A DNA stretch of 40,805 bases from Streptomyces purpureus (GTDB lineage: Bacteria > Actinomycetota > Actinomycetes > Streptomycetales > Streptomycetaceae), in the NCBI RefSeq assembly GCF_014648195.1, contig NZ_BMQQ01000004.1, positions 6,018-46,822 on the forward strand, written 5' to 3'. The notes below the pieces were generated by a model. It was not told where the DNA came from. It saw nothing but the letters and a program-made list of their open reading frames with translations, and ran no database searches. Of the stretch, positions 24,215-31,899 are shown piece after piece. A program made the translations under genes and the position numbers. The number at the start of each line of letters is the position of its first letter. Within the stretch, counting starts at the first letter, position 1.

Positions 24215-25048
24215 ATGGGCTGGACGGTCCTCTACATCGCGTTCGGCGTCGTCGCGCTGTGGCTGCTCGGCGAGGTGCTGCTGCAGTACAAGGCGCGACT
24301 GCGCTGGCGGCTGCTGGCCTTCACCGGCTTCCTCGGCGTCGTCCTCGGCGTCCTGCTGCCGTCCGTGCTGGTGATCATCCTGGGCGCCATCGCGTTCGCG
24401 GTCGGCCAGACCTACGTCACGCTCTCCTTCCGCCGCGGCTTCTCCACCGGCTGGGCCCTCGGCGGCAAGCCCGGCGCGAGCCGCCGCCGCAGGTCGGCCG
24501 CCCCGCCGCCGGCCGCGGCCGCGGAACCGACGGCTGAGGCGGACGAGCCCTCCGCCGCGGAGACCACGGCGGTCTACGCACCGCAGCCGATGCCCGACGA
24601 CACGGGGCAGTACGGCGTCTACGACGACCGGGGCCACGACGAAGCCGCCGCCCAGGCCCCCACGGCGTTCGGCACCGACTACGGCACCTACCCGCCCGGC
24701 TACGACCAGCCCGCGGGCCAGGACGCGTACGCCGCCGGCTACGACTACGGCACCGGCCAGCAGCAGTACGCCGCCTACTCCGACCCTTACATCGGCCCCG
24801 GCACCGACGGCCAGCAGTACACCGCGTACGACTACGGCAACGGCCAGCAGCAGTACGCCTCCTACCCCGACCCGTACGGCCCGCCCTACGGCTACGACAC
24901 CCCGCCCGGCGGCGTCTGGGTCCCCCAGCAGCGCGACAACGACCAGCTCACCCCGCCGCCGATGCCCCCGATGCCGCCCGTGCCCCAGGAACCCGCCCCC
25001 TACGGCTACGACCAGGGCCAGGGCGAGCAGCAGCCCTACCGCTACTGA
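24215..25048 (+). CDS. Membrane-anchored protein with Gln/Tyr/Gly/Pro-rich tail
   Basis: 277 aa. Two membrane helices lie at residues 5-20 and 32-65 (LLAFTGFLGVVLGVLLPSVLVIILGAI region). A basic stretch (GASRRRRSA) follows, then about 185 residues of low complexity: an acidic Ala/Pro part, then tandem units around YDYGTGQQQYAAYSDPY and YDYGNGQQQYASYPDPYGPP, with many Tyr, Gln, Gly and Pro, ending in a proline run and GEQQPYRY. The tail should be disordered and cytoplasmic or exposed, and is prion-like in composition. GGAGGGG upstream supports ATG 24215. Function unknown; conserved downstream of metF in my recollection of Streptomyces gene order. Confidence 0.85.
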   Translation: MGWTVLYIAFGVVALWLLGEVLLQYKARLRWRLLAFTGFLGVVLGVLLPSVLVIILGAIAFAVGQTYVTLSFRRGFSTGWALGGKPGASRRRRSAAPPPAAAAEPTAEADEPSAAETTAVYAPQPMPDDTGQYGVYDDRGHDEAAAQAPTAFGTDYGTYPPGYDQPAGQDAYAAGYDYGTGQQQYAAYSDPYIGPGTDGQQYTAYDYGNGQQQYASYPDPYGPPYGYDTPPGGVWVPQQRDNDQLTPPPMPPMPPVPQEPAPYGYDQGQGEQQPYRY

Positions 25049-25072
25049 CCGGCCCGCCGCCGGCCCCGCCCG

Positions 25073-26539
25073 TTACCGCGAACCGCGGAAGTCCGCGCCC
25101 TCCACGATCAGGCCGGCCACCAACGCGCCGGACATCCCGCTGTGGGCGAGGCCGCCGCCCGGGTGGGCCCAGCCACCCGCGAAGTACAGGCCCGGCAGCG
25201 GAGAGACGTTGGCGGACGGCAGCAGCCGCCCCGCCGCGCCCGCCAGAGCGGGCGCCGGGACCTCCGCCATGCCCGTTTCCCGGAGGGTGTCCGCAGGGGT
25301 CCGTACGTGGCGCCACAGCAGCCGCTCCCGCAGGCCCGGCACGGCCCGCTCCGCGGCCTCGGTCATCCGGTCGGCGAACGCCTCCCAGCCGTCCTCCACA
25401 GCCACCGGCACGGTCGCCGTGACCGTCACCGCCTCATGGGCGCCGTCCGGGCGCAGCCGCTCGTCGTCGGGGCGCAGCGCCACCACGGTCGGACGCAGCG
25501 CCGTCCGGCCCGCGGCGAGCGCGGCCCGTTCGTCCGCCGCGTCGGTGGAGTGCACCACCGTCCGGTGCGCCGCGTCCGCCTCCCGTGCCCCCCGCAGCGC
25601 CAGGCAGAGCGTGACCCGACCGGTCCGGACAGCCGACGGCGGCTCCTGGCCCACCGAGCCGATCACCCCGTCCCGGTACAGAGCGGGCACCGGCGCGGCG
25701 GCGACCACGTGGTCCGCCTCGGCCTGCCGCCCGTCCGCCAGCTCCACACCGGCCGCGCGCCCGTCCTTCTCCAGCACCCGCGCCACCTCGGCGCCGAAGA
25801 CGAACTCCACCTTCCGCGCCAGGCACCGCTCGTGCAGGGCGTCCGCGAGGGCCCGTATGCCCCCGAGGACGTACCAGGAGCCGAACGTCTGCTCCATGTA
25901 CGGCAGTACGGCGGCGGAGGCCGGAGCGGTCGCCGGGTCCAGGCCGTACGCCAAGGCGTAGCCGTCGAGCAGCGCCGCCAGGCGCGGGTCACGCAGCTCG
26001 CGCCGCCCCACCTCGGCGAGGGTCGTGGGGGTGCGCCGCAGCAGCCCGGACTTGAGCCCCGGATACGGCTCCCGGGCCAGGGGAGAGGTGTCGGCCGGCA
26101 GCGGTTCTTCGAGCAGCGGGCGCCGGGTGCGGTCCCAGGCCTCGCGGGCCCGGCCCATGAAGTCGCCCCACCGCTCGCCCGCGCCCGCACCCAGGGCGGC
26201 GTCGAGCGCGGAGACGACCCCCGCCCGTGAGGCGTTCGGCAGCGACACCGCCGTGCCGTCGGCGAAGACATGACGGCTCGACGGATCCACCTGCACCAGC
26301 TCGACGCACTTCTCCAGCGCTTCCTTGCCGGTCTTGACGAAGAGATCGCGGTGGACGGCGGGCAGATGCAGCAGCCCGGGGCCGGTGTCGAAGGCGAAAC
26401 CGTCCCGTTCGAACCGGCCCACCGCGCCGCCGTACGTCGCCGAGCGTTCGTACACCGCCACCTGGTGGCCTGCCACGGCAAGCCGGGCGGCCGCCGCCAT
26501 CGCGCCCATCCCGGCGCCGATCACCGCAATACGTGCCAT
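25073..26539 (-). CDS. FAD-dependent oxidoreductase, phytoene desaturase (CrtI)-like
   Basis: 488 aa. The N-terminal dinucleotide motif ARIAVIGAGMGAMAAAARLAVAG is followed by VAVYERSATYGGAVGRFERDGFAFDTGPGLLHLP, as in CrtI and related amine oxidases, and the C-terminus has PLPGLYFAGGWAHPGGGLAHSGMSGALVAG, the FAD-closing motif of that family. It lacks neighbouring carotenoid genes (no crtB, crtE or lycopene cyclase), so the substrate is open. ATG 26539 has no ribosome site; TAGGCT on the minus strand lies exactly 7 nt upstream (26552-26547), suggesting a leaderless mRNA. Converges on the Gln/Tyr-rich gene with only 24 nt between stops. Confidence 0.9.
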   Translation of the reverse strand: MARIAVIGAGMGAMAAAARLAVAGHQVAVYERSATYGGAVGRFERDGFAFDTGPGLLHLPAVHRDLFVKTGKEALEKCVELVQVDPSSRHVFADGTAVSLPNASRAGVVSALDAALGAGAGERWGDFMGRAREAWDRTRRPLLEEPLPADTSPLAREPYPGLKSGLLRRTPTTLAEVGRRELRDPRLAALLDGYALAYGLDPATAPASAAVLPYMEQTFGSWYVLGGIRALADALHERCLARKVEFVFGAEVARVLEKDGRAAGVELADGRQAEADHVVAAAPVPALYRDGVIGSVGQEPPSAVRTGRVTLCLALRGAREADAAHRTVVHSTDAADERAALAAGRTALRPTVVALRPDDERLRPDGAHEAVTVTATVPVAVEDGWEAFADRMTEAAERAVPGLRERLLWRHVRTPADTLRETGMAEVPAPALAGAAGRLLPSANVSPLPGLYFAGGWAHPGGGLAHSGMSGALVAGLIVEGADFRGSR

Positions 26540-26578
26540 GCCGAAAAGCCTATCGACCGCCACCGACAGCGACGGCCC

Positions 26579-27223
26579 TCACTCCGGCGGCCGAGGCGGG
26601 CCGGGCGGGCGGCGCGGCCCCGGCGCCCGGGCTTCGGCGAGCCGTCTCTCCTCGCGCCGCTGGGCCCTGCGCCGCCGGAACCGGCGGATCCGCGCCGCGA
26701 GCAGGACGAGCAGCACCACGCCGAGGACCAGCAGCACGGCCGCGATCACGGCCGCGGCCTGCGGGTTGAACACCGCGAAGGTGACGATCCCGGCGACTCC
26801 CAGGTCCTCGGCCGTGCTCATCACGACGTTGCTGAACGGCTCCGGCGAGGTGTTGATCGCCATCCGGGTGCCCGCCTTCACCAGATGGCTCACCAGCGCC
26901 GTCGAACCGCCCACGGCTCCTGCCGCCAGCTCCGGCAGCGACCCGCTCTCCCCGGCCAGCAACGCCCCCACCACGGCGCCCGCGACCGGCCGGACGACGG
27001 TGTGGACGGAGTCCCACACCGAGTCGACGTACGGGATCTTGTCCGCGACGGCCTCGCAGAGGAAGAGCACACCGGCCGCGATCAGGACGTCGGTGCGCTG
27101 GAGCGACTCGGGCACCTCGTCGGAGATCCCGGTCGCGCCGAAGATGCCGAACAGCAGGACCACCGCGTAGGCGTTGATCCCGCTCGCCCAGCCGCTGGTG
27201 AAGACCAGGGGGAGTACGGACAC
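26579..27223 (-). CDS. DUF4126 membrane protein
   Basis: 214 aa. About five hydrophobic segments: VLPLVFTSGWASGINAYAVVLLFGIFG, VLIAAGVLFLCEAVADKIPYVDSVWD, VVRPVAGAVVGALLAGE, GIVTFAVFNPQ and AAAVIAAVLLVLGVVLLVLLAARI, then a very basic Arg-rich tail and a Pro-rich end. The GVNAY/INAY-type N-terminus and the DKIPYVDSVWDSVHT motif mark the DUF4126 family, whose function is unknown. GTG 27223 is chosen because the family sequence begins there; minus-strand TACGAT (27236-27231) is exactly 7 nt upstream, so a leaderless message is likely. A 14-bp palindrome (27249-27262) would lie near its -35. Confidence 0.84.
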   Translation of the reverse strand: MSVLPLVFTSGWASGINAYAVVLLFGIFGATGISDEVPESLQRTDVLIAAGVLFLCEAVADKIPYVDSVWDSVHTVVRPVAGAVVGALLAGESGSLPELAAGAVGGSTALVSHLVKAGTRMAINTSPEPFSNVVMSTAEDLGVAGIVTFAVFNPQAAAVIAAVLLVLGVVLLVLLAARIRRFRRRRAQRREERRLAEARAPGPRRPPGPPRPPE

Positions 27224-27500
27224 GGACGCGATCGTAACCAGAGGGGGCCACGCGCGCGTGGGGATGTGCGCGGGCCCCTGAGTATCCGTACCTAGGGGGC
27301 GAGATGAGTAGTTGTGCGGATGGGGTCCCACCTGCGTGGACGGAAGAGTGGAGACCACGGGAGGGGCGCCGCGCGGTACCGCCGGCACGGGGCTGCGGAA
27401 CGGTGTGGCGCACCTGCCGGAACGGGGGTGCACGGGGGCACGGGGGTGCCTGGCGGACGACCACGGGGGACACGGGGGACGTCCGCGGGCGGGCACACAG
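27224..27500. other. Noncoding stretch between DUF4126 and TetR genes
   Basis: No credible gene: the open plus frames here (for example from 27304) are GC-driven and would run through the terminator at 27501-27550. The stretch holds the palindrome CCACGCGCGCGTGG (27249-27262), and Gly-codon-like runs of CACGGGGG repeated several times at 27430-27480. Because a plus-strand terminator with a T-run follows, an unannotated plus-strand transcript may start here; no clear -35/-10 pair was found. Confidence 0.4.
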
Positions 27501-27550
27501 CCGGTCCGGTGAGGCTCGGGGGGATCGAGCCTCACCGGACCGGTGTTTTT
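27501..27550 (+). terminator. Strong T-run terminator on the plus strand
   Basis: A perfect 17-bp stem, CCGGTCCGGTGAGGCTC (27501-27517) with GAGCCTCACCGGACCGG (27527-27543), 9-nt loop, followed by TGTTTTT. The T-run is on the plus strand, although both flanking genes are on the minus strand. As a hairpin it may also stop the TetR transcript coming from the right, without a T-run in that direction. Confidence 0.85.
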
Positions 27551-27590
27551 CGTTCAGGGAGCCGCTGCCGCGGCCTCACTGCCTGAGTCT

Positions 27591-28208
27591 CTAGCGGCCG
27601 CTCACGCGCCCGTGCAGCAGCCGGGACAGCGCCGCGTGCACATCGTCGATCGACCGCTCGTGCTGGAACGCCTGCCAGTCCAGCGCGGCAACCAGGACCA
27701 TGCCGACCAGCGCCGCCGCCGTCAGCGGGATGTCGATCTCGTCGCTGAGCTCGCCGCCCTCGACCCCCTCCCGCAGCACGGTCTCCACCACGGCGACCGC
27801 CTCCTGACGGACCACCAGCAGCGTCGACTGCCAGGCGCGGTTGGTGCGCCACAGCTCGGCCACGTACAGCTGGGTGAAGGCGGGGTAACGGTCGATGAAG
27901 ACCAGACCGGCCCTGATCATCGCGTCCAGGGCCTCGACCCGGGTGCCGCCGTGCGCCGCGGTCTCGTCGGCGGCGGCCCGCAGCTGGGCGGTGAGCAGGC
28001 CCACCCCGTGCCGCAGCAGCTCCTCGAAGAGCTCGGTCTTGCTCTTGAAGTTGTAGTAGACCGTGCCCTTGGCGACCCCGGCCCGTTCGGCGATCTCGTC
28101 CACCGTCGTCGCCGAGAAGCCCTGTTCGGCGATGAGGGTCACGGCCGCCTCGTAGAGCTTGGCCCGGGTCGCCTGGCGTCTGGTGCTGCTGCTGTCCATG
28201 CTGGTCAC
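27591..28208 (-). CDS. TetR/AcrR-family transcriptional regulator
   Basis: 205 aa. The N-terminal helix-turn-helix is classical: RAKLYEAAVTLIAEQGFSATTVDEIAERAGVAKGTVYYNFKSKTELFEELL. The C-terminal ligand domain is helical with no recognisable ligand signature. GTG 28208 lies 10 nt after the YhgE-like stop; ATG 28199 is an equally possible start, neither with a good ribosome site. As the last gene of the ATPase-YhgE-TetR operon it is the obvious candidate to bind the palindrome at 31220-31243 and repress its own operon. Confidence 0.92.
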   Translation of the reverse strand: MTSMDSSSTRRQATRAKLYEAAVTLIAEQGFSATTVDEIAERAGVAKGTVYYNFKSKTELFEELLRHGVGLLTAQLRAAADETAAHGGTRVEALDAMIRAGLVFIDRYPAFTQLYVAELWRTNRAWQSTLLVVRQEAVAVVETVLREGVEGGELSDEIDIPLTAAALVGMVLVAALDWQAFQHERSIDDVHAALSRLLHGRVSGR

Positions 28209-28218
28209 GTTCCGATTC

Positions 28219-30306
28219 TCACAGGCTCAGGTCGGGGTGGAGACGGTCCAGGCTCCACACCTGCTTGCGGCGGGCCGAGATGGCGGTGAGCGCCAGCGCC
28301 CCGACGGTGAACGCGGTCAGGACCGCGACCGCCTGCCAGACCGGCCCGATGGAGCCGCCGCTGATGAGCCGGCGCAGGGCCTCGACGACGTACGTCATCG
28401 GCAGGTACGGGTGGATCGCGTTGAAGAAGCCCGGGCTGGTCTGGACGGGGTACGTACCCCCGGCCGAGGTCAGCTGGAGCATCAGGACCGCGAGGACCAG
28501 GATGCGGCCGGCCGCGCCGAAGCGGGCGTTGAGCCACTGGATGATCGCGGCGAAGCAGCCGGTCACCAGCGCGAGGAAGCCGATCGTGCCGGCGGCACGG
28601 CTCATCTCCAGGCCCAGGCCCCAGTGCAGCACGGACATCAGCGCGGTCACCTGGAGGAAGCCGATCGTGGTGACCGGCAGCCAGCCCGCGAGGGCGATCC
28701 GCCAGGCGGACGCGCCGGCGGCGAGCGCCCGCCGGTTCATCGGCTGGATCAGCATGTACGCCACCATGGCGCCCACCCAGAGGGAGAGCGGGATGAAGTA
28801 CGGGGCGAAGCCGGTGCCGTAGTTGGGCGCCTTGTGCATCGACTGCGAGGCGAGCTTGACCGGGTCGGCCATCACCTCGGTGCGGCGGTCGCGGTCCTCA
28901 CGGTCGTAGTCCGGGATCTTGGAGACGCCGCTGTTGAGTCCGGAGGCGAGGTCGGTGGAGCCGTCGGCGAGCTTGAACAGGCCGCCGTCGAGGTCGCCGG
29001 CGCCCTTCTTCAGCTTGCCGATGCCGGTGTCGAGGTTGACCGAGCCGTTCTTGGTCTTGGTCAGGCCGGTGTGGAGCTGGTCGGCGCCCGTGGCGACCTT
29101 GTGGGCGCCGGTGTTCAGCTCGTTGATCTTGCTGACGGCGTACTCGAGGTCCTCGTCCAGGTGCGGGGCGCGCTTGGCGAGCGCGTCGGCCTGCTTCTGG
29201 ACCTTCGCCAGCTCCTTGTCGAGCTTCTTCAGGTCGCCCTTGCTGTCCTTGGACAGCTCATGGAGATCGTCGGCGATCTTGGTCACGTCGGCGGCGGCCG
29301 TCTTGGCCTGCTTGGTCGCCTTGCACAGCTCGGCGTCCGGCGTGGGGTCGTTCTCGCAGCGCTTGCGGTAGATGCCGTCGAGCTTCTCGGACGCCTTGTG
29401 GGCGCCGGTACGGGCCGCCGGACCCGTCTTCGTGATGAGCTCCAGGTTGTGGCGCATGGCGGCGGACAGGTCGGAGACCAGCCGGGCCGAGTCGCCGATC
29501 TTCTTGCCGTTGTCCTTGAGGTACGGGCGGAGCTTGTCCGCCTTCCCGTTCACCTTGTCGGCGAGGGTCTGGGTGCCGTTGGCGACGCCGCGCGTACCGC
29601 GCTCGATGTCCGCCGCGCCCTTGTCCAGCTTCTTGAGGGCGGCGGCGAGGTCACCGCTGCCGTCCTTGGCGTTCGTCAGACCGTCCGAGAGGGCCTTGGA
29701 GCCCTTCTTGGCCTTGCCGACCCCGTCCTTGAGCTGGTCGGCGCCCTTGGCCGCCTTCTCGGTGGCGTCGTGGATGTCGGAGAACGAGATGAAGATCTTG
29801 TCGAGGAACGACCGGGACGACTTGGTCGACGCGGCGGTGCGCACCTCGGAGAAGACCGTCCGGGAGATCTGGCCGACGATGTAGTTGTTGGCGTCGTTCG
29901 TCCGGACCTGGAGCGCGCCCGTCTCGGGCGAGTCGCCGGAGCTGGAGGCGATCCGCTCGCTGAAGTCGGCGGGCATGGTCAGCGAGAGGTAGTACGTGCC
30001 GTCCTCGACGCCCTTGCGGGCCTCCGAGTCCGACACCTCGTGCCAGTCGAAGACCTGACTGTCGCGCAGGTTCTTGGTGATGTCGTCGCCCGCGGAGATC
30101 TTCTTCCCGCCGGCGGTGGCGCCCTTGTCGTCGTTGACGAGGGCGACGGGTATCCGGTCGAGCCTGCTGTAGGGGTCCCAGAAGGACCACAGGTAGAGCG
30201 CGCCGTACAGCAACGGCAGCAGCAGGATCGCGACGAGAGCGGCGCGGGGGAGCTTGCCCCTGCCGAACCGCTTCAGCTCAAGCGCGGCCAGTTTCGGCGA
30301 GCGCAT
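28219..30306 (-). CDS. YhgE/Pip-family membrane protein
   Basis: 695 aa. An N-terminal membrane helix (ALVAILLLPLLYGALYLWSFWDPY) is followed by an external region of about 450 residues with YIP1-like start (IPVALVNDDKG) and long heptad and 'KxxxGAxxLxxGL'-type repeats (KGADQLKDGVGKAKKGSKALSDGL, GTRGVANGTQTLADKV, ATGADQLHTGLTKTKNGS). Five to six helices at the C-terminus form the ABC-2 type membrane domain, including GTGFAPYFIPLSLWVGAMVAYMLI. Relatives include the phage infection protein Pip of Lactococcus and type VII-associated EsaA-like proteins. ATG 30306 has GGAGGGGG upstream and overlaps the ATPase end by 29 nt, so the two are translationally coupled. Confidence 0.92.
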   Translation of the reverse strand: MRSPKLAALELKRFGRGKLPRAALVAILLLPLLYGALYLWSFWDPYSRLDRIPVALVNDDKGATAGGKKISAGDDITKNLRDSQVFDWHEVSDSEARKGVEDGTYYLSLTMPADFSERIASSSGDSPETGALQVRTNDANNYIVGQISRTVFSEVRTAASTKSSRSFLDKIFISFSDIHDATEKAAKGADQLKDGVGKAKKGSKALSDGLTNAKDGSGDLAAALKKLDKGAADIERGTRGVANGTQTLADKVNGKADKLRPYLKDNGKKIGDSARLVSDLSAAMRHNLELITKTGPAARTGAHKASEKLDGIYRKRCENDPTPDAELCKATKQAKTAAADVTKIADDLHELSKDSKGDLKKLDKELAKVQKQADALAKRAPHLDEDLEYAVSKINELNTGAHKVATGADQLHTGLTKTKNGSVNLDTGIGKLKKGAGDLDGGLFKLADGSTDLASGLNSGVSKIPDYDREDRDRRTEVMADPVKLASQSMHKAPNYGTGFAPYFIPLSLWVGAMVAYMLIQPMNRRALAAGASAWRIALAGWLPVTTIGFLQVTALMSVLHWGLGLEMSRAAGTIGFLALVTGCFAAIIQWLNARFGAAGRILVLAVLMLQLTSAGGTYPVQTSPGFFNAIHPYLPMTYVVEALRRLISGGSIGPVWQAVAVLTAFTVGALALTAISARRKQVWSLDRLHPDLSL

Positions 30307-31204
30307 CGGCTGCCCCCTCCTCGGTGTCGTCGGTGTCTGTCTTCTCGGCATCGCCGGTACCGCCGGCCTCGCCGGTGTCTTCGCCCGCGCCCATCGCGTC
30401 GTCCGCGTCGTCCGCGTCCTTGGCGTCGGTCGCGTCTTCGGCGTCCCGGTCGGTGGTGTCGGCGCCCGTGGCCTCGCCGGCCCCGGTGGCCGGAGCGCCG
30501 CCGCCCTGGGTGGTGATCCGCAGGGCGTCCTCGGGCGCCTCGCTGCACACGGCGAGCACGGTCACGCCCCGCCGCGCGACCGACCGGAGCAGGTCCCACG
30601 CCTCCGCCCGGACGGCGTCCGAGAGCTTGAGGTCCAGGTCGTCCACGGCCAGCAGCCGCGGCTCGCCGATCAGGGCCAGCGCCACGGACAGCCGCAGCGC
30701 CTCCAGCCGCTCCAGGTCCCGTACGGAGGTCCGCTCGGCCTTCGGCAGGGTGTCCAGGTCGAGCCCGGCGGCGTCGAGCGCCGCCTCGATACGGCGCCGG
30801 GTGGCCGCGGCGCGCTCGCCGGGCGGCCGCAGCAGCGCGAGCGGCGAGCCGTCGAAGCGGCGCTGGAGCAGAGCCCGCTCGCGCAGATGCTCGGCGACCG
30901 TGAGCGCCGGGTCCAGATCGCTGACGCCGGGCACCGGTCCGAGCGCGCTGATCCGGCGCACGGCGGCCATCTTGCGCGGCAGGCGCAGCCCGCCGACCTC
31001 GGCATGGCCTTCCGCCGGCTTCATCCGGCCGGTGAGCGCGAGCAGCAGGCAGGTGCGGCCCGAGCCCGACGGGCCCTCGATCGCCACGAGCGAGCCCGGC
31101 CCGGCCGTGAAGGTGACGTCACGGAACGCCCAGCCGCGCGGCCCCTTGAGCCCGAAGCCCTCTGCGGTGACAGCGGCGCCCGAGGACTCTTCGGTGCTCT
31201 TCAC
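30278..31204 (-). CDS. Degenerate ABC-type ATP-binding protein
   Basis: 308 aa. The fold is ABC: FRDVTFTAGPGSLVAIEGPSGSGRTCLLLALTG at the P-loop, a Walker B-like LLAVDDLDLKLSD and a switch-like VTVLAVCSEAPE. The Walker A lysine is Arg50, the catalytic Glu after Walker B is Asp, and no LSGGQ signature is visible where it belongs (DLERLEALRLSVALAL). The last 75 residues are an extremely acidic Asp/Glu/Thr/Ala tail. It pairs with the YhgE-like protein as the nucleotide-binding half of an ABC-2 exporter, but might bind without hydrolysing ATP. GTG 31204 has GGAGG upstream. The TetR-like operator lies 16 nt before the start. Confidence 0.85.
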   Translation of the reverse strand: MKSTEESSGAAVTAEGFGLKGPRGWAFRDVTFTAGPGSLVAIEGPSGSGRTCLLLALTGRMKPAEGHAEVGGLRLPRKMAAVRRISALGPVPGVSDLDPALTVAEHLRERALLQRRFDGSPLALLRPPGERAAATRRRIEAALDAAGLDLDTLPKAERTSVRDLERLEALRLSVALALIGEPRLLAVDDLDLKLSDAVRAEAWDLLRSVARRGVTVLAVCSEAPEDALRITTQGGGAPATGAGEATGADTTDRDAEDATDAKDADDADDAMGAGEDTGEAGGTGDAEKTDTDDTEEGAADALAETGRA

Positions 31205-31219
31205 GCGCCCTCCCCCCAA

Positions 31220-31250
31220 TTTGAACTGACCAGTCAGTTCAAAAACTATA
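31220..31250 (-). promoter_or_regulatory. TetR-type palindrome and promoter of the ATPase-YhgE-TetR operon
   Basis: Perfect 10-bp arms TTTGAACTGA (31220-31229) and TCAGTTCAAA (31234-31243) flank a 4-nt centre. On the minus strand -10 TATAGT (31250-31245) lies immediately upstream, with TTTGCC as a possible -35 about 16 nt further. The palindrome would cover the transcription start, typical of TetR repression. A small hairpin CCGCT-AGCGG lies in the promoter spacer. Confidence 0.8.
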
Positions 31251-31362
31251 CCGCTTCGTAGCGGAAGGCAAAAGGGCAGGTCAGGGCGGATTGTCAGTGG
31301 TGGCGTCCACGATGGGACCCATACGGCCACAGCACCGTGACCCGACGACAGAAGGGTTCGTC

Positions 31363-31833
31363 ATGGTGAGCGACGTCCACCCCGTCCGGCGGCGCGCCTC
31401 CGCGCCTCCCGCCGCCCTCGCCCTGCTCGGCCAGGCCCGCGAAGGGCTGACCGAGGCCCAGACCCTCCAGGAACCCAACGAGCGGTACGCCACCGCCCAT
31501 CTCGCCGCCCTGCGCACCGCAGCCGCCGTGCTCGCCGCCCGCGCCCGCCCCGAGACCGGCGCCCGTACCCGCCAAAGGATCAGAAGCGCCTGGGAGGTCC
31601 TCCCCGAGCTCGCCCCCGAGCTGACCGAATGGAGCGCCCTGTTCGCCTCCGGCGCCCCCCGCCGGGCCCGGGCCGAGGCCGGTATACGGGGCGCCGCCTC
31701 CGCCCGCGACGCCGACGACCTGCTGCGTGACGCCGCCCTCTTCCTGCGCCTGGTCGAGCACCTCCTCACCCTCACCCCGACGCTGCCCAGGGCCCGCACC
31801 GACGGCCCCGGAACCAGCGAAGCCGCTGGGTGA
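31363..31833 (+). CDS. SAV_6107-type HEPN-domain protein
   Basis: 156 aa, all helical, Ala/Arg/Leu-rich. The core matches what I recall as the SAV_6107 HEPN family: ALLGQAREGLTEAQTLQEPNERYATAHLAALRTAAAVL, then QRIRSAWEVLPELAPELTEWSALFASG, then DLLRDAALFLRLVEHLL. HEPN proteins with an R-x4-6-H motif are often RNases; RYATAH here has that spacing, but it lies in an unusual place and activity is unproven. GAAGGG 6 nt upstream supports ATG 31363. The methyltransferase follows 66 nt downstream. Confidence 0.82.
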   Translation: MVSDVHPVRRRASAPPAALALLGQAREGLTEAQTLQEPNERYATAHLAALRTAAAVLAARARPETGARTRQRIRSAWEVLPELAPELTEWSALFASGAPRRARAEAGIRGAASARDADDLLRDAALFLRLVEHLLTLTPTLPRARTDGPGTSEAAG

Positions 31834-31899
31834 CCGGCCGGAGCGCAAGAAGCCATAGGGTGGGGAGCGATCACACCCGTAGCCGAGGAGTCAACTGCC

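Noticed and set aside
27304..27594. Plus-strand ORF of 96 codons in the noncoding stretch
   Set aside because: It runs through the strong terminator at 27501-27550, has no ribosome site, and its Arg/Gly/Trp-rich product is frame noise. A noncoding RNA explains the terminator better.
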